Below are positions 9,197 to 19,758 of a DNA stretch of 64,000 bases, piece after piece. The notes beneath the pieces are model-generated. The model did no database searches. It was not told the DNA's origin and was given only the letters and a program-made list of their open reading frames with translations. The stretch comes from Idiomarina fontislapidosi (lineage in GTDB: Bacteria; Pseudomonadota; Gammaproteobacteria; Enterobacterales; Alteromonadaceae), in NCBI RefSeq assembly GCF_003226255.1, contig NZ_QJST01000002.1, positions 248,001-312,000 of the forward strand. Reading direction: 5' to 3'. Each line of letters starts with the position of its first letter. The first letter of the stretch is position 1. Position numbers and translations under genes: made by a program.

Positions 9197-10321
9197 TTAT
9201 CGTTCGCTGATAGCGGGTACTGGACGCGCTTCTGGACCGGTGTAATCCGCCGAAGGACGAATGATACGGTTGTTTGCACGTTGTTCTTTCACGTGTGCCG
9301 TCCAACCCGTCACACGTGACATCACAAAGATAGGTGTGAACAGTTTTGTAGGAATGTTCATATAGTTGTATGCAGACGCGTGGAAAAAGTCCGCGTTCGG
9401 GAACAGCTTCTTCTCACGCCACATGACTTCTTCACAGCGCACTGAAACATCATACAAGCGAGAATCGCCATTCTCCTCGGCAAGCTTCTTAGACCATGCT
9501 TTGATGATGCCATTGCGTGGGTCAAACTCGCGATAAATCGCATGACCAAAGCCCATGATCTTTTCTTTACGCTCGAGCATACCCATCAATGATTTCTCAG
9601 CGTCGTCGGCATCTTTCATGTCTTCGATCAGTTCCATCGCAGCTTCGTTTGCGCCACCATGCAATGGACCACGTAATGAACCAATAGCACCGGTTACACA
9701 CGAGTGAATGTCAGACAACGTTGATGCACATACACGCGCTGTGAAGGTTGATGCGTTAAATTCGTGCTCAGCATATAGGATCAACGATGTATTCATCACA
9801 TCGGCATGCAGTTTTGAAGGCGATTTGTCATGCAACAAACGAAGGAAATGCGCACCTGTCGACTGCTCTTCAGAATCGGTATCGATACGCACGCCATCGT
9901 GAGTGAAGCGATACCAATACAAGACCATGCCCGGGAATGTGGCAATCATCCGTTCAATTTTGTCATCAGCTTCGTCAAAGCTTTCTTCTGTTTCGAGGTT
10001 GCCGAGCATCGAGCAGCCTGTGCGCAGCACGTCCATTGGGTGTGCTTCTTTTGGAATACGCTCTAAAACGTCTTTAACTTCCTGCGGTAAAATACGCAGT
10101 GCTTTAAGGCGCTTGCGATAGGCATCGAGTTCAGTTTGGTTAGGTAACTCACCTTTAGCCAGCAAATAAGCGACTTCTTCAAAGCTGACCTTCTCGGCAA
10201 GCTCTTTGATATCGTAACCGCGGTAGGTCAAGCCCGAGCCCGATTTACCCACTGTACATAGTGCTGTTTCGCCTGCTGATTGTCCGCGCAATCCTGCGCC
10301 ACCGAGTTTCTTTTCTGCCAT
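9197..10321 (-). CDS. prpC: 2-methylcitrate synthase
   Basis: PrpC (374 residues) condenses propionyl-CoA with oxaloacetate, the entry step of the methylcitrate cycle. Citrate synthase-fold motifs are present: GPLHGGANEAAM and GFGHAIYREFDPR carry the two active-site histidines, and the C-terminal region contains the family's conserved arginines. It is shorter than a housekeeping type II citrate synthase (about 430 residues), which supports the methylcitrate assignment together with its neighbours. The ATG has AAGGAAG eight bases upstream. The 118-base gap to prpB carries a duplicated hairpin that may set the relative mRNA levels of prpB and prpC. Confidence 0.96.
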   Translation of the reverse strand: MAEKKLGGAGLRGQSAGETALCTVGKSGSGLTYRGYDIKELAEKVSFEEVAYLLAKGELPNQTELDAYRKRLKALRILPQEVKDVLERIPKEAHPMDVLRTGCSMLGNLETEESFDEADDKIERMIATFPGMVLYWYRFTHDGVRIDTDSEEQSTGAHFLRLLHDKSPSKLHADVMNTSLILYAEHEFNASTFTARVCASTLSDIHSCVTGAIGSLRGPLHGGANEAAMELIEDMKDADDAEKSLMGMLERKEKIMGFGHAIYREFDPRNGIIKAWSKKLAEENGDSRLYDVSVRCEEVMWREKKLFPNADFFHASAYNYMNIPTKLFTPIFVMSRVTGWTAHVKEQRANNRIIRPSADYTGPEARPVPAISER

Positions 10322-10350
10322 GGTTGTCTTCCTTCTTAATTTGTTGTGAT

Positions 10351-10410
10351 TGTCTTGCGCCAGAGGCGCAAGTTACACACTGATGTCTTGCGCCAGAGGC
10401 GCAAGTTACA
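10351..10410. repeat. Tandem pair of identical 27-bp hairpin repeats between prpB and prpC
   Basis: Two identical 27-base copies lie at 10351-10377 and 10384-10410, six bases apart. Each contains a perfect 8-bp stem (CTTGCGCC/GGCGCAAG) with a 3-base AGA loop. No T-run follows on either strand, so they do not look like terminators. A REP-like or mRNA-processing element within the prp transcript is the likelier reading. Confidence 0.85.
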
Positions 10411-10414
10411 GCGT

Positions 10415-11296
10415 TTATTTTTTGAATAGGTTGTCGAGTTTTTCTTCGAACTCATGATAGTTCAAGAAATCATAAAGTTCTGCACGTGTTTGCATATCGT
10501 CGACCACTGCTTTTTGGTCGCCGTTCTCAAGAATACTATTGTAGACGTTTAATGCGGCCTTGTTCATCGCACGGAATGCGCTTAATGGATACAATACGAT
10601 ATCCACACCCACATCAACCAACTCTTGCTTGTTGAACAATGGCGTTGCACCAAATTCGGTAATGTTAGCCAGTACAGGTACATCAAGTGCATCTGAAAAC
10701 GCTTGATACTGGTCAAGAGTATGCACCGCTTCCGCGAATATCGCATCCGCGCCGGCTTCAACACAGGCTTGCGCACGCTCAATAGCGGCCTCTAAGCCCT
10801 GTTGTTGCAACGCGTCAGTGCGCGCCATGATTAAGAATTGATCGTCAATACGCGCATCTACGGCCGCTTTAACGCGATCAACCATTTCATCTTGCGTTAC
10901 GATTTCTTTATTTGGGCGATGGCCACAGCGTTTTTGCGCAACTTGGTCCTCAATATGAAAGCCGGCAGCACCTGCTCGTGTCATTTCTTTTACTGTACGA
11001 GCAATATTGAATGCGCCACCCCAGCCCGTGTCAGCATCAACTAACAGAGGTAAGTCAGAAGCGCCGGTAATCCGACGAATGTCTTCACACACATCATTGA
11101 GCGAGGTCATCCCCAAATCTGGCAATCCGAAAGAAGCATTGGCAACACCCGCGCCCGATAAATAGAGGGCTTTGTGACCCACTTTCTCAGCCATCATGGC
11201 AGTGTATGCGTTAATCGTACCGACGATTTGCAAAGGACTTTCTTGTTGAATCGCACGACGCAGTTTTGCGCCCGCACTTTGGATTCCGCTGGTCAT
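10415..11296 (-). CDS. prpB: 2-methylisocitrate lyase
   Basis: PrpB cleaves 2-methylisocitrate to pyruvate and succinate, the last step of the cycle. The product is 293 residues with the isocitrate lyase/PEP mutase fold. [10 protein letters not shown] contains the catalytic cysteine, and [10 protein letters not shown] contributes the metal-binding aspartates. I place the start at the ATG at 11296: AGGAGA lies seven bases upstream. An in-frame GTG at 11302 overlaps the regulator's stop codon and sits almost on the Shine-Dalgarno sequence. The start is two bases after the gntR stop, so regulator and lyase are cotranscribed. Confidence 0.96.
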   Translation of the reverse strand: MTSGIQSAGAKLRRAIQQESPLQIVGTINAYTAMMAEKVGHKALYLSGAGVANASFGLPDLGMTSLNDVCEDIRRITGASDLPLLVDADTGWGGAFNIARTVKEMTRAGAAGFHIEDQVAQKRCGHRPNKEIVTQDEMVDRVKAAVDARIDDQFLIMARTDALQQQGLEAAIERAQACVEAGADAIFAEAVHTLDQYQAFSDALDVPVLANITEFGATPLFNKQELVDVGVDIVLYPLSAFRAMNKAALNVYNSILENGDQKAVVDDMQTRAELYDFLNYHEFEEKLDNLFKK

Positions 11297-11298
11297 TA

Positions 11299-11997
11299 TC
11301 ACTTCTCCTGTTGTGCTAGTTTTATTTCAATGTTTTTGCGCGACGCGCTGATGTGGCGCCGCATTAATAAATCGGCAAGTTCGCCATCTCGGTTTCCGAT
11401 GGCGGTCAAAATCGCTTTATGTTCGTCAAATGCTCGAGACACACGAGGACCATTCATACCCATCTGGACGCGGTACATTCGCACCAGGTAATAGAGCTCA
11501 TCGCAGAGCATATTAATCAGATATGGATTCTTGCTACCTAAGATGACACGGTAATGAAAGTCTAAGTCGCCAGCCTCTTGATAATAGCTCTCGCCTTCTC
11601 GAACACGTTGATGCGACAAATGCTGATCAAGCAGCTCCTGCAGCTGCTCAATTTCCTCTATCGCCATGTGTTCGGCTGCGAGCCGACAGGCAAGCCCCTC
11701 GAGTTCTTCACGGATTTGGTAAAGCTGAAGCAACCCTTCATAGGATAAGCGCACCACGCGCGCGCCCGCATTCGGAATGCGTTCAATAAGGTGGCATCGC
11801 TCTAACCGCGCAAGTGCCTCACGTAACGGCGCACGACTGATATTAAATTTACGAGCCAACTCGGGTTCACTGATTTTGCTCCCCGCAGCAATTTCCCCTT
11901 CAACCACGGCACGTTGAATTTGCGCCAATACTCGGTCAGCAGAGGTCACAGCAGGTTTGGCAATAGGTGATAGTACTTCCATATGAATTGTCGACAT
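11299..11997 (-). CDS. GntR/FadR-family regulator of the prp operon
   Basis: This 232-residue protein has an N-terminal winged helix-turn-helix (about residues 20-80, with [20 protein letters not shown] as recognition region) and a C-terminal all-helical FCD ligand domain (about 90-220). It is the first gene of the prp operon and so probably an autoregulated repressor that responds to a methylcitrate-cycle intermediate. Two GTCGAC-centred sites, one inside the promoter spacer and one over the start codon, support autoregulation. A second in-frame ATG at 11982 is possible; neither start has a strong ribosome binding site. This GntR-type control replaces the sigma-54 PrpR activator known from enterobacteria. 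Confidence 0.92.
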   Translation of the reverse strand: MSTIHMEVLSPIAKPAVTSADRVLAQIQRAVVEGEIAAGSKISEPELARKFNISRAPLREALARLERCHLIERIPNAGARVVRLSYEGLLQLYQIREELEGLACRLAAEHMAIEEIEQLQELLDQHLSHQRVREGESYYQEAGDLDFHYRVILGSKNPYLINMLCDELYYLVRMYRVQMGMNGPRVSRAFDEHKAILTAIGNRDGELADLLMRRHISASRKNIEIKLAQQEK

Positions 11998-11998
11998 A
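11987..11998. promoter_or_regulatory. Candidate GntR operator over the gntR start codon
   Basis: The sequence ATTGTCGACATA matches 10 of 12 positions of the upstream palindrome at 12061-12072 and shares its GTCGAC core. The gntR ATG lies inside it. Binding here would block early elongation or translation initiation, consistent with autorepression. Confidence 0.55.
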
Positions 11999-12051
11999 AT
12001 TCAGCTTTGAGCCTAGTTTGCATGAACTAACAACCGCTTTGCAAGAGGGTT

Positions 12052-12080
12052 AGTATAATTATTGTCGACAATACTGGAAA
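12052..12080 (-). promoter_or_regulatory. Candidate sigma-70 promoter of the prp operon
   Basis: Reading leftwards, TTTCCA (12080-12075) and TATACT (12057-12052) are separated by exactly 17 bases. The spacer contains the ATTGTCGACAAT palindrome, so a bound repressor would occlude RNA polymerase. Confidence 0.55.
12061..12072. promoter_or_regulatory. Perfect 12-bp palindromic operator for the GntR-family regulator
   Basis: ATTGTCGACAAT is a perfect palindrome. It fits the published FadR-subfamily half-site pattern (t.GTM-KAC.a). It lies between the -35 and -10 elements proposed for the prp operon and 69 bases upstream of the divergent terC-family gene. Confidence 0.7.
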
Positions 12081-12140
12081 GATTGCTTTTCAGTCAGATG
12101 CCAGTCACTATACTTCCCATCACCTCACTAGGAGAAAGCT

Positions 12141-12911
12141 ATGTTTGAATGGATCGCCATGCCGGAAGCATGGATTGCTCTGGCAACCCTAACAGCGTTA
12201 GAAATTGTTCTGGGTATTGATAACATTATTTTTATTTCAATTTTAGTCGGCCGTTTACCAGAACATCAACGTGCCAAAGCGCGCACTATTGGTTTAACGC
12301 TGGCAATGCTGACTCGCCTTCTATTGTTATTCTCGTTGACCTGGGTCATGTCACTCACCACGCCGTTGTTTGAAGTCTTTGGTAAAACGATTTCGGGACG
12401 TGACTTGATTCTCTTACTCGGTGGCTTATTCTTGCTCGGCAAAAGTACACTCGAGATCCACCATGCGCTGGAAGGCGAATCAAGCGAGGGTGGTAGCACC
12501 GTTCAAGCCAACTTTGTCGCAATTCTGGTACAGATTGCGGTGCTCGATATCGTCTTCTCGCTTGACTCAGTGATCACCGCCGTCGGACTCGCTGACCATC
12601 TCTCGGTTATGGTCATTGCGGTCATAATCTCGGTGGGTGTCATGCTCATTGCGGCTAAGTCGGTATCCGATTTTGTCGACAAACATCCGACGATTAAAAT
12701 GTTAGCCTTGAGCTTCCTGATTTTGATAGGCATGACCTTGGTCGGCGAAGGCATGGGCTTCCACGTACCTAAAGGCTACGTTTATTTCGCCATGGCGTTC
12801 TCGCTTGCAGTTGAGTTCTTGAATATCCGAGTTCGTGCGAAGAAACGGGCTGCACAACCTGTGCAATTAAGAAAGTCGATCCCTGGAGACAGCCACCCCG
12901 AAAACCAATAA
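12141..12911 (+). CDS. TerC-family integral membrane protein (YgdQ-like)
   Basis: This 256-residue protein has about seven hydrophobic segments. It has the two TerC signature patches: EIVLGIDNIIFISIL near residues 20-34, and DIVFSLDSVITAVG in the middle, each with an intramembrane acidic residue. The family (COG0861) is linked to metal ion export, including manganese and tellurite phenotypes. The sequence resembles E. coli YgdQ, but the substrate is not known from sequence. The ATG has AGGAG seven bases upstream. It diverges from the prp operon, and the intergenic region holds the GntR palindrome, so some cross-regulation is possible. Confidence 0.9.
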   Translation: MFEWIAMPEAWIALATLTALEIVLGIDNIIFISILVGRLPEHQRAKARTIGLTLAMLTRLLLLFSLTWVMSLTTPLFEVFGKTISGRDLILLLGGLFLLGKSTLEIHHALEGESSEGGSTVQANFVAILVQIAVLDIVFSLDSVITAVGLADHLSVMVIAVIISVGVMLIAAKSVSDFVDKHPTIKMLALSFLILIGMTLVGEGMGFHVPKGYVYFAMAFSLAVEFLNIRVRAKKRAAQPVQLRKSIPGDSHPENQ

Positions 12912-12967
12912 ATTCGTCGCTAAAGGTTTTAATCAAAGGCGTTGGCTAGTAAAGTATGTCCACTTTT

Positions 12968-12989
12968 TTCGACTTCGACCAAAGTCGAA
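12968..12989. repeat. Inverted repeat in the leader of the peptide transporter gene
   Basis: TTCGACTT and AAGTCGAA form a perfect 8-bp inverted repeat with a 6-base spacer, 39 bases before the transporter ATG. No T-run follows on the plus strand. It could be an operator or a leader hairpin. Confidence 0.5.
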
Positions 12990-13028
12990 TGGGTCAACAT
13001 TAATTTTTATAACAAACGGATAATTAAA

Positions 13029-14591
13029 ATGGATCCAAAAAATATTGTCGACAAAGACGCTAGTTTTTTCGGACAGCCAGGGGGACTTCAAACCCTGTTC
13101 TTTACCGAAATGTGGGAGCGCATGAGTTATTACGGTATGCGCGCTTTGCTCGTACTGTTTATGACAGCTTCAATGCAAGAAGGTGGGCTTGCCATCACCG
13201 TCGCCTCCGCCACAGCCATTTATGGTCTTTACACCGGTGGCGTATATTTCATGGGACTTCCCGGTGGTTGGATTGCTGACCGCCTATTAGGTGGCCAGCG
13301 CGCAACGTGGTACGGCGGCATCATCATCATGCTGGGCCATATTGTCTTGGCAATCCCAAGTGAAGCCAGCTTCTTTATTGGTATGATCCTCGTGGTGCTG
13401 GGTACTGGGTTATTAAAACCTAATATTACAGCCATGGTCGGCCAGCTCTATAGTTCAGATGATGATCGTCGTGACGGCGGTTACACCTTGTACTATATGG
13501 GTATCAATATTGGTTCCATTATCGGTTACTTCGTTACCGGTTATTTGCAAGAAAACGCTGGATATCACTGGGGCTTCGGCGCTGCAGCAGTAGGTATGGC
13601 ATTGGGCTTGATCCAATACAAACTGACTCAACCCAAACTGAAAGGTGTGGGTGAAAAACCAGCCAAACCTATGAGTGCGGGCGCAGCCAAGCGCAGTTGG
13701 GCAGTGATTTATCTATTACTTGCTGGGTTGGCTGTTGTGACTTACTTAGCATTGACTGGCGTTATTATTATTAATCCGGTCGCTGTTGCAGGTAACGTAG
13801 CCATCATCTTTACGGTTATCTTTTTCCTTTACTACCTCAGCATTTTCTTATTCGGGAAACTCACCCGCAATGAGATGAAGCGCTTAGGCGCCCTGTTCTT
13901 GGTCTGTATTGCATCGACGATGTTTTGGGCTGGATTTGAGCAGGCAGGTTCGTCCTTCAACCTATTCGCGCGTGACTTAACCGATCGCATGATTGGTGAT
14001 TTCGAGATCCCAACGACATGGTTCCAGTCGTTGAACTCGATCTTTTTGGTGACGTTATCACCCTTCTTCGCAGCGCTCTGGATTAACCTCAGCAAACGTA
14101 TGATCAACCCATCATACGGTTTCAAAAGTGCAATCGGTCTAATCATCATGGCGACCGGCTTTATCGTCATGTTCTTCGCATCACAAGCGGCTGCCAGCGG
14201 TCTTAAAGTAGCGCCTTATTGGTTGGTAGCGGTTTACTTCATCCACACCGTGGGTGAGTTATGCTTGAGCCCTGTTGCATTGAGCGCGGTCAGTAAGCTG
14301 TCGCCAAAACGCATGGCAGGTCAGTTGATGGGTGTATTCGTACTGACTTATGCAATGGGTAACGTAATAGCGGGACTCTTAGCGGGCGGACTCGATCCAG
14401 AGAATCCACAAGCGATGCCAGAGTTGTACTGGACCATCTTCATGTTTGGCGTCAGTGTAGGTGCAGTGGTATTCGTACTGGCATTCTTCACGCGCAAATG
14501 GGAAAAGCTGCCACCAGACGATGGTGAGGCAGATAATGATGACCACCCAGGCGCTGTCATCGATGCTAACGAGCCGGTGAGTAAACCTTAA
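13029..14591 (+). CDS. POT-family proton-dependent oligopeptide transporter
   Basis: The product is a 520-residue inner-membrane protein with 12 or more hydrophobic helices. It belongs to the POT/PTR2 branch of the major facilitator superfamily, which imports di- and tripeptides with protons. The first helix carries FFTEMWERMSYYGMR, containing the E-x-x-E-R type motif used in proton coupling. The C-terminal tail is acidic and hydrophilic. I place the start at the ATG at 13029, just before the conserved N-terminus; the 29-residue upstream extension from a TTG at 12942 has no family support. It is separate from terC by 117 bases and ends in a clear terminator. Peptide uptake fits an amino-acid-using marine bacterium. 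Confidence 0.93.
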   Translation: MDPKNIVDKDASFFGQPGGLQTLFFTEMWERMSYYGMRALLVLFMTASMQEGGLAITVASATAIYGLYTGGVYFMGLPGGWIADRLLGGQRATWYGGIIIMLGHIVLAIPSEASFFIGMILVVLGTGLLKPNITAMVGQLYSSDDDRRDGGYTLYYMGINIGSIIGYFVTGYLQENAGYHWGFGAAAVGMALGLIQYKLTQPKLKGVGEKPAKPMSAGAAKRSWAVIYLLLAGLAVVTYLALTGVIIINPVAVAGNVAIIFTVIFFLYYLSIFLFGKLTRNEMKRLGALFLVCIASTMFWAGFEQAGSSFNLFARDLTDRMIGDFEIPTTWFQSLNSIFLVTLSPFFAALWINLSKRMINPSYGFKSAIGLIIMATGFIVMFFASQAAASGLKVAPYWLVAVYFIHTVGELCLSPVALSAVSKLSPKRMAGQLMGVFVLTYAMGNVIAGLLAGGLDPENPQAMPELYWTIFMFGVSVGAVVFVLAFFTRKWEKLPPDDGEADNDDHPGAVIDANEPVSKP

Positions 14592-14614
14592 TCGGATACA
14601 ATATAACGATATAG

Positions 14615-14636
14615 AAAAGGGGCTTCGGCCCCTTTT
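14615..14636. terminator. Bidirectional rho-independent terminator
   Basis: AAAAGGGGC-TTCG-GCCCCTTTTT forms a 9-bp stem with a stable UUCG tetraloop. It has T-runs on the plus strand and the matching A-run gives T on the minus strand. It sits between the convergent POT transporter and thioesterase genes. Confidence 0.92.
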
Positions 14637-14645
14637 TATTTGACC

Positions 14646-15125
14646 TTAAGACTTTGGCTTTTGTGGTTTCTCTGAAACATAAATGGTGATATGCCCCGCC
14701 GCCACGACAGTGCCATCTGCACGATAAGCGGTGACTTCGATAGGCTGATCCCCGACTTGCCAAGTATCCTCTGTCGCTTTTGCTTCAACGCGGACATCAC
14801 TGTCGGTCTTTGCTAGGTAATTCACTTGCATGCCTTTGGGCAACCAGCGTAAATGTTTTGGAATCGATGCTTCAGCCAATGCGCCCATCGCCATTTCCAT
14901 CCCATTACATACAGCAATCGCATGAACCGTACCAATATGGTTCTCCACCGCCTTCCGCTTGTTAAAGGTTAATTGGCAAAAGTTTGGCTTGAGTTCAGTA
15001 ATGAGCGGTTTTATTGAGGCAAAGTAAGGCGCTTTACGAGCAAACATCATCGAAAAGATACGTGCACCAAAAGGTAGCTTTAAACACTGTGCTCTGAGTT
15101 TTAATAAGTAATTATGTTCACTCAC
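14646..15125 (-). CDS. Hotdog-fold thioesterase-like protein (DUF4442)
   Basis: This 159-residue protein resembles the DUF4442/PaaI-like hotdog group, which usually hydrolyses acyl-CoA thioesters. The segment HIGTVHAIAVCNGMEMAMGA (near residues 62-81) is the typical central helix and active-site region. No signal peptide or membrane helix is seen, so it should be cytoplasmic. It stands alone between two terminators, at 14615-14636 and 15152-15177, so it has its own promoter. The substrate cannot be read from the sequence. Confidence 0.8.
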   Translation of the reverse strand: MSEHNYLLKLRAQCLKLPFGARIFSMMFARKAPYFASIKPLITELKPNFCQLTFNKRKAVENHIGTVHAIAVCNGMEMAMGALAEASIPKHLRWLPKGMQVNYLAKTDSDVRVEAKATEDTWQVGDQPIEVTAYRADGTVVAAGHITIYVSEKPQKPKS

Positions 15126-15151
15126 GTGTATTCCTTAATAATCAGACATAA

Positions 15152-15177
15152 AAAAAGCAGGCCGCAGCCTGCTTTTT
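15152..15177 (-). terminator. Rho-independent terminator downstream of icd
   Basis: AAAAAGCAGGC-CGCA-GCCTGCTTTTT forms an 11-bp stem. On the minus strand it is followed by a run of T residues, 19 bases past the icd stop. Confidence 0.92.
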
Positions 15178-15195
15178 ATCACAACCCGTTTAGGA

Positions 15196-17436
<2,241 letters not shown>

Positions 17437-17494
17437 TTATCAGACTTCGTAATAGGTTGAACTGTGGGCAAATTATACGGGATCTACCCTCTAA

Positions 17495-17938
17495 TTACCA
17501 TTCACCCGTGTTTTCCATCGTGTCCCAAGGCGCCTCAGGTTCACGTGCACCGCCTTTCTGTAGTAGCTCAAGTGAGATACCATCCGGCGAACGAACAAAT
17601 GCCATACGCCCATCACGAGGCGGACGATTAATTGTCACACCATTATCTTGTAACTTCTTACACAGCCCGTAGATATCATCGACCTCATAGGCAAGGTGTC
17701 CGAAATTGCGTCCACCCTCGTAAGATTCTGGATCCCAGTTATAGGTGAGTTCCAGCATCGGCGCTTTATGCTCGTTTGCCGCTTGCTCACCTTCTGGTGC
17801 CGCTAGGAAAACCAAGGTAAAACGCCCTGCTTCATTCTCTTTGCGGTACATTTCCTTGAGACCTATCAGATCACAATAAAAACGCAGTGACGCATCAAGA
17901 TCTTCAACGCGCACCATCGTGTGTAAATATCTCACCAT
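17495..17938 (-). CDS. gloA: Lactoylglutathione lyase (glyoxalase I)
   Basis: GloA (147 residues) converts the hemithioacetal of methylglyoxal and glutathione to S-lactoylglutathione in cytoplasmic detoxification. The four metal ligands of the family are present at H6, E63, H81 and E124. The segment RNFGHLAYEVDDIY surrounds H81. Length is normal for the two-motif, nickel-type bacterial enzyme (E. coli 135 residues). The ATG has GGAG five bases upstream. The neighbours give no operon partner; the next gene on the same strand lies 75 bases upstream. Confidence 0.95.
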   Translation of the reverse strand: MVRYLHTMVRVEDLDASLRFYCDLIGLKEMYRKENEAGRFTLVFLAAPEGEQAANEHKAPMLELTYNWDPESYEGGRNFGHLAYEVDDIYGLCKKLQDNGVTINRPPRDGRMAFVRSPDGISLELLQKGGAREPEAPWDTMENTGEW

Positions 17939-18012
17939 TAACTCCTAACTTACTATTTGCTCTAGTGTAATCTGTTTACCGCATCAGCGCGATTCGACCT
18001 TTGGCGAATCGG

Positions 18013-19749
18013 TTAGCCTAACAATTTACGCTTAACAGCACGACCTGCGATACGCAGTTTTTGCCGCGCTGGAAAGCGTTTAAATGTCGACTTGACCGTG
18101 CCTTGGGTAAAGCACGTCGGCTTGCTGTAGTCAATGTTAACATCAACCAGCACGCTCTGTCCTTGAGCTGCAGTAGTAAACGCCTCAGCTAAATACGCAT
18201 CTAAGTCCGCTTCGGTTTCAATCCGTAGATAGTGTGCTCCGGTAGCGATTGCCATCCCCTCAAATTTAGCTCCCACCAGCGAAGTACATGGCTGGCGACC
18301 ATAGGGCATCTGCTGTGCTTGCGCAATTTGTGACAGCGCGCCGTCATTAAAAACAAAACAAACGACCCCAAGCCCCTGCTGTTTGGCCGTCAGTAATTCC
18401 ATGCCTGTCATCACAAAACAACCATCACCGACAACGGCAATCGTCTGACGTTCAGGGTGTGCCAGTTTTGCACCAATGGCTGCTGGTACCGCATAACCCA
18501 TTGCATTATAGTCGGTAGGTGTTAGCAATGTCATAGCCGCCTTCAGCGGTAATAACTCAGCGGCTAAGTAGGTATGATTACCATCGTCCAACACGATGGT
18601 AGCATTATCATCCAGCTGAGCACTTAAGGCCTCAAAAAAGTATTGAGGATTAACACGGCTACCGCTGTCATGCGCCCGCCATTCATTAATATAAGCCTGC
18701 TTCTGTTGTTTAATGGTCGCAATAAGCTGGGTGTTCTCGCTACGCGCAGGTTGGTCGCGTAATGCCTCATTTAATTGCTGAAGTACCTCATCTGCATCGC
18801 CCTGAATACTCACTTGACTCGGATAATTGCGGTCAAAGACAGCGTCATCAATATCAATATGGATTAAGTTTTCGGGTACCACAGCGCTGAAACTACCGGT
18901 GGGAATTTCAGCAAAGCGAGTACCAATCGCAATCATCACATCACACTGCGCAAAACTCGAACGAGCAGCAGGTACGGCTGAGGGTGAGAAACCAAATCCC
19001 GCATGCAACGGGTGATCATGTGGAAAAACCGAGAGTCCTTGAAGCGTCGTGGCTACGGGTGCTTGTAAGTGTTCGGCCAATTCAACCAAGGCCGCTTGCG
19101 CATGGCGAGCCCCCCAACCAGCAAATATTCCTGGCCTTTTACCTGCTGATATGAGCTCAATCGCACGCTCGAGTGCCTTTTTATCGATCATAGGCTGATT
19201 GGTTTGAGGAGGCGCGTTGGGTTTATCAACGGCGGCATCAAACAGTTGTAAATTAACGGGGATTTCAACCGATACGGGGCCTGGCTTGCCCTCCGTAGCA
19301 AGTTGATAGGCAGCATACAAAGTATCGGTCACCTCATTTTGATGACTGATGCGAAATGCGCCCTTGGTAATACCCTTTGCCAGTTCGAGCTGGTCAACAC
19401 CATGCAAAACAAAGTCGTGCGGCGTATCACTACGCACGCCGCCCGATATCACTAACATGGGTACACCATCGAGATAGGCCTCACCAATACCACTGGCGGC
19501 ATGGGTAAACCCCGCTGCAGGCACTATCGCCAACACCCCAATCCCCTCATGCATTGGCCGAACCCGACTCATGCCATCGGCCATAAAAGCCGCACCGCCC
19601 TCATGAGTCACTAATATTGGGGTAATTTTCTGACTCGCATTTAACGCATCATAAAACTCGGTATTGTGCACACCCGGAATGCCAAAGGTATGTGTGACGC
19701 CCAGTCGTTCAAGCGCCATGACGGCTAACTGTGCTGCATTTTTTCTCAC
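18013..19749 (-). CDS. Thiamine-diphosphate-dependent enzyme (acetolactate synthase / benzoylformate decarboxylase superfamily)
   Basis: This 578-residue protein has the three-domain ThDP fold. The cofactor-activating glutamate is E50 in THEGGAAFMADG, a middle domain follows (about 190-330), and the ThDP/Mg motif GDG...FND occurs near residues 440-470. It resembles biosynthetic acetolactate synthase catalytic subunits, but no small subunit gene is adjacent, so IlvB/IlvG is doubtful. It starts at a GTG with AAGGAG five bases upstream, 9 bases after an LldD-like 2-hydroxyacid dehydrogenase. This pairing suggests it acts on the 2-oxoacid produced there, by decarboxylation or carboligation; that is inference. 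The C-terminal tail is basic. Confidence 0.82.
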   Translation of the reverse strand: MRKNAAQLAVMALERLGVTHTFGIPGVHNTEFYDALNASQKITPILVTHEGGAAFMADGMSRVRPMHEGIGVLAIVPAAGFTHAASGIGEAYLDGVPMLVISGGVRSDTPHDFVLHGVDQLELAKGITKGAFRISHQNEVTDTLYAAYQLATEGKPGPVSVEIPVNLQLFDAAVDKPNAPPQTNQPMIDKKALERAIELISAGKRPGIFAGWGARHAQAALVELAEHLQAPVATTLQGLSVFPHDHPLHAGFGFSPSAVPAARSSFAQCDVMIAIGTRFAEIPTGSFSAVVPENLIHIDIDDAVFDRNYPSQVSIQGDADEVLQQLNEALRDQPARSENTQLIATIKQQKQAYINEWRAHDSGSRVNPQYFFEALSAQLDDNATIVLDDGNHTYLAAELLPLKAAMTLLTPTDYNAMGYAVPAAIGAKLAHPERQTIAVVGDGCFVMTGMELLTAKQQGLGVVCFVFNDGALSQIAQAQQMPYGRQPCTSLVGAKFEGMAIATGAHYLRIETEADLDAYLAEAFTTAAQGQSVLVDVNIDYSKPTCFTQGTVKSTFKRFPARQKLRIAGRAVKRKLLG

Positions 19750-19758
19750 ACGCGCTCC

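Noticed and set aside
12942-13028. 29-residue N-terminal extension of the peptide transporter from a TTG
   Set aside because: No family support; it covers an inverted repeat in the leader, and the conserved N-terminus begins at 13029.
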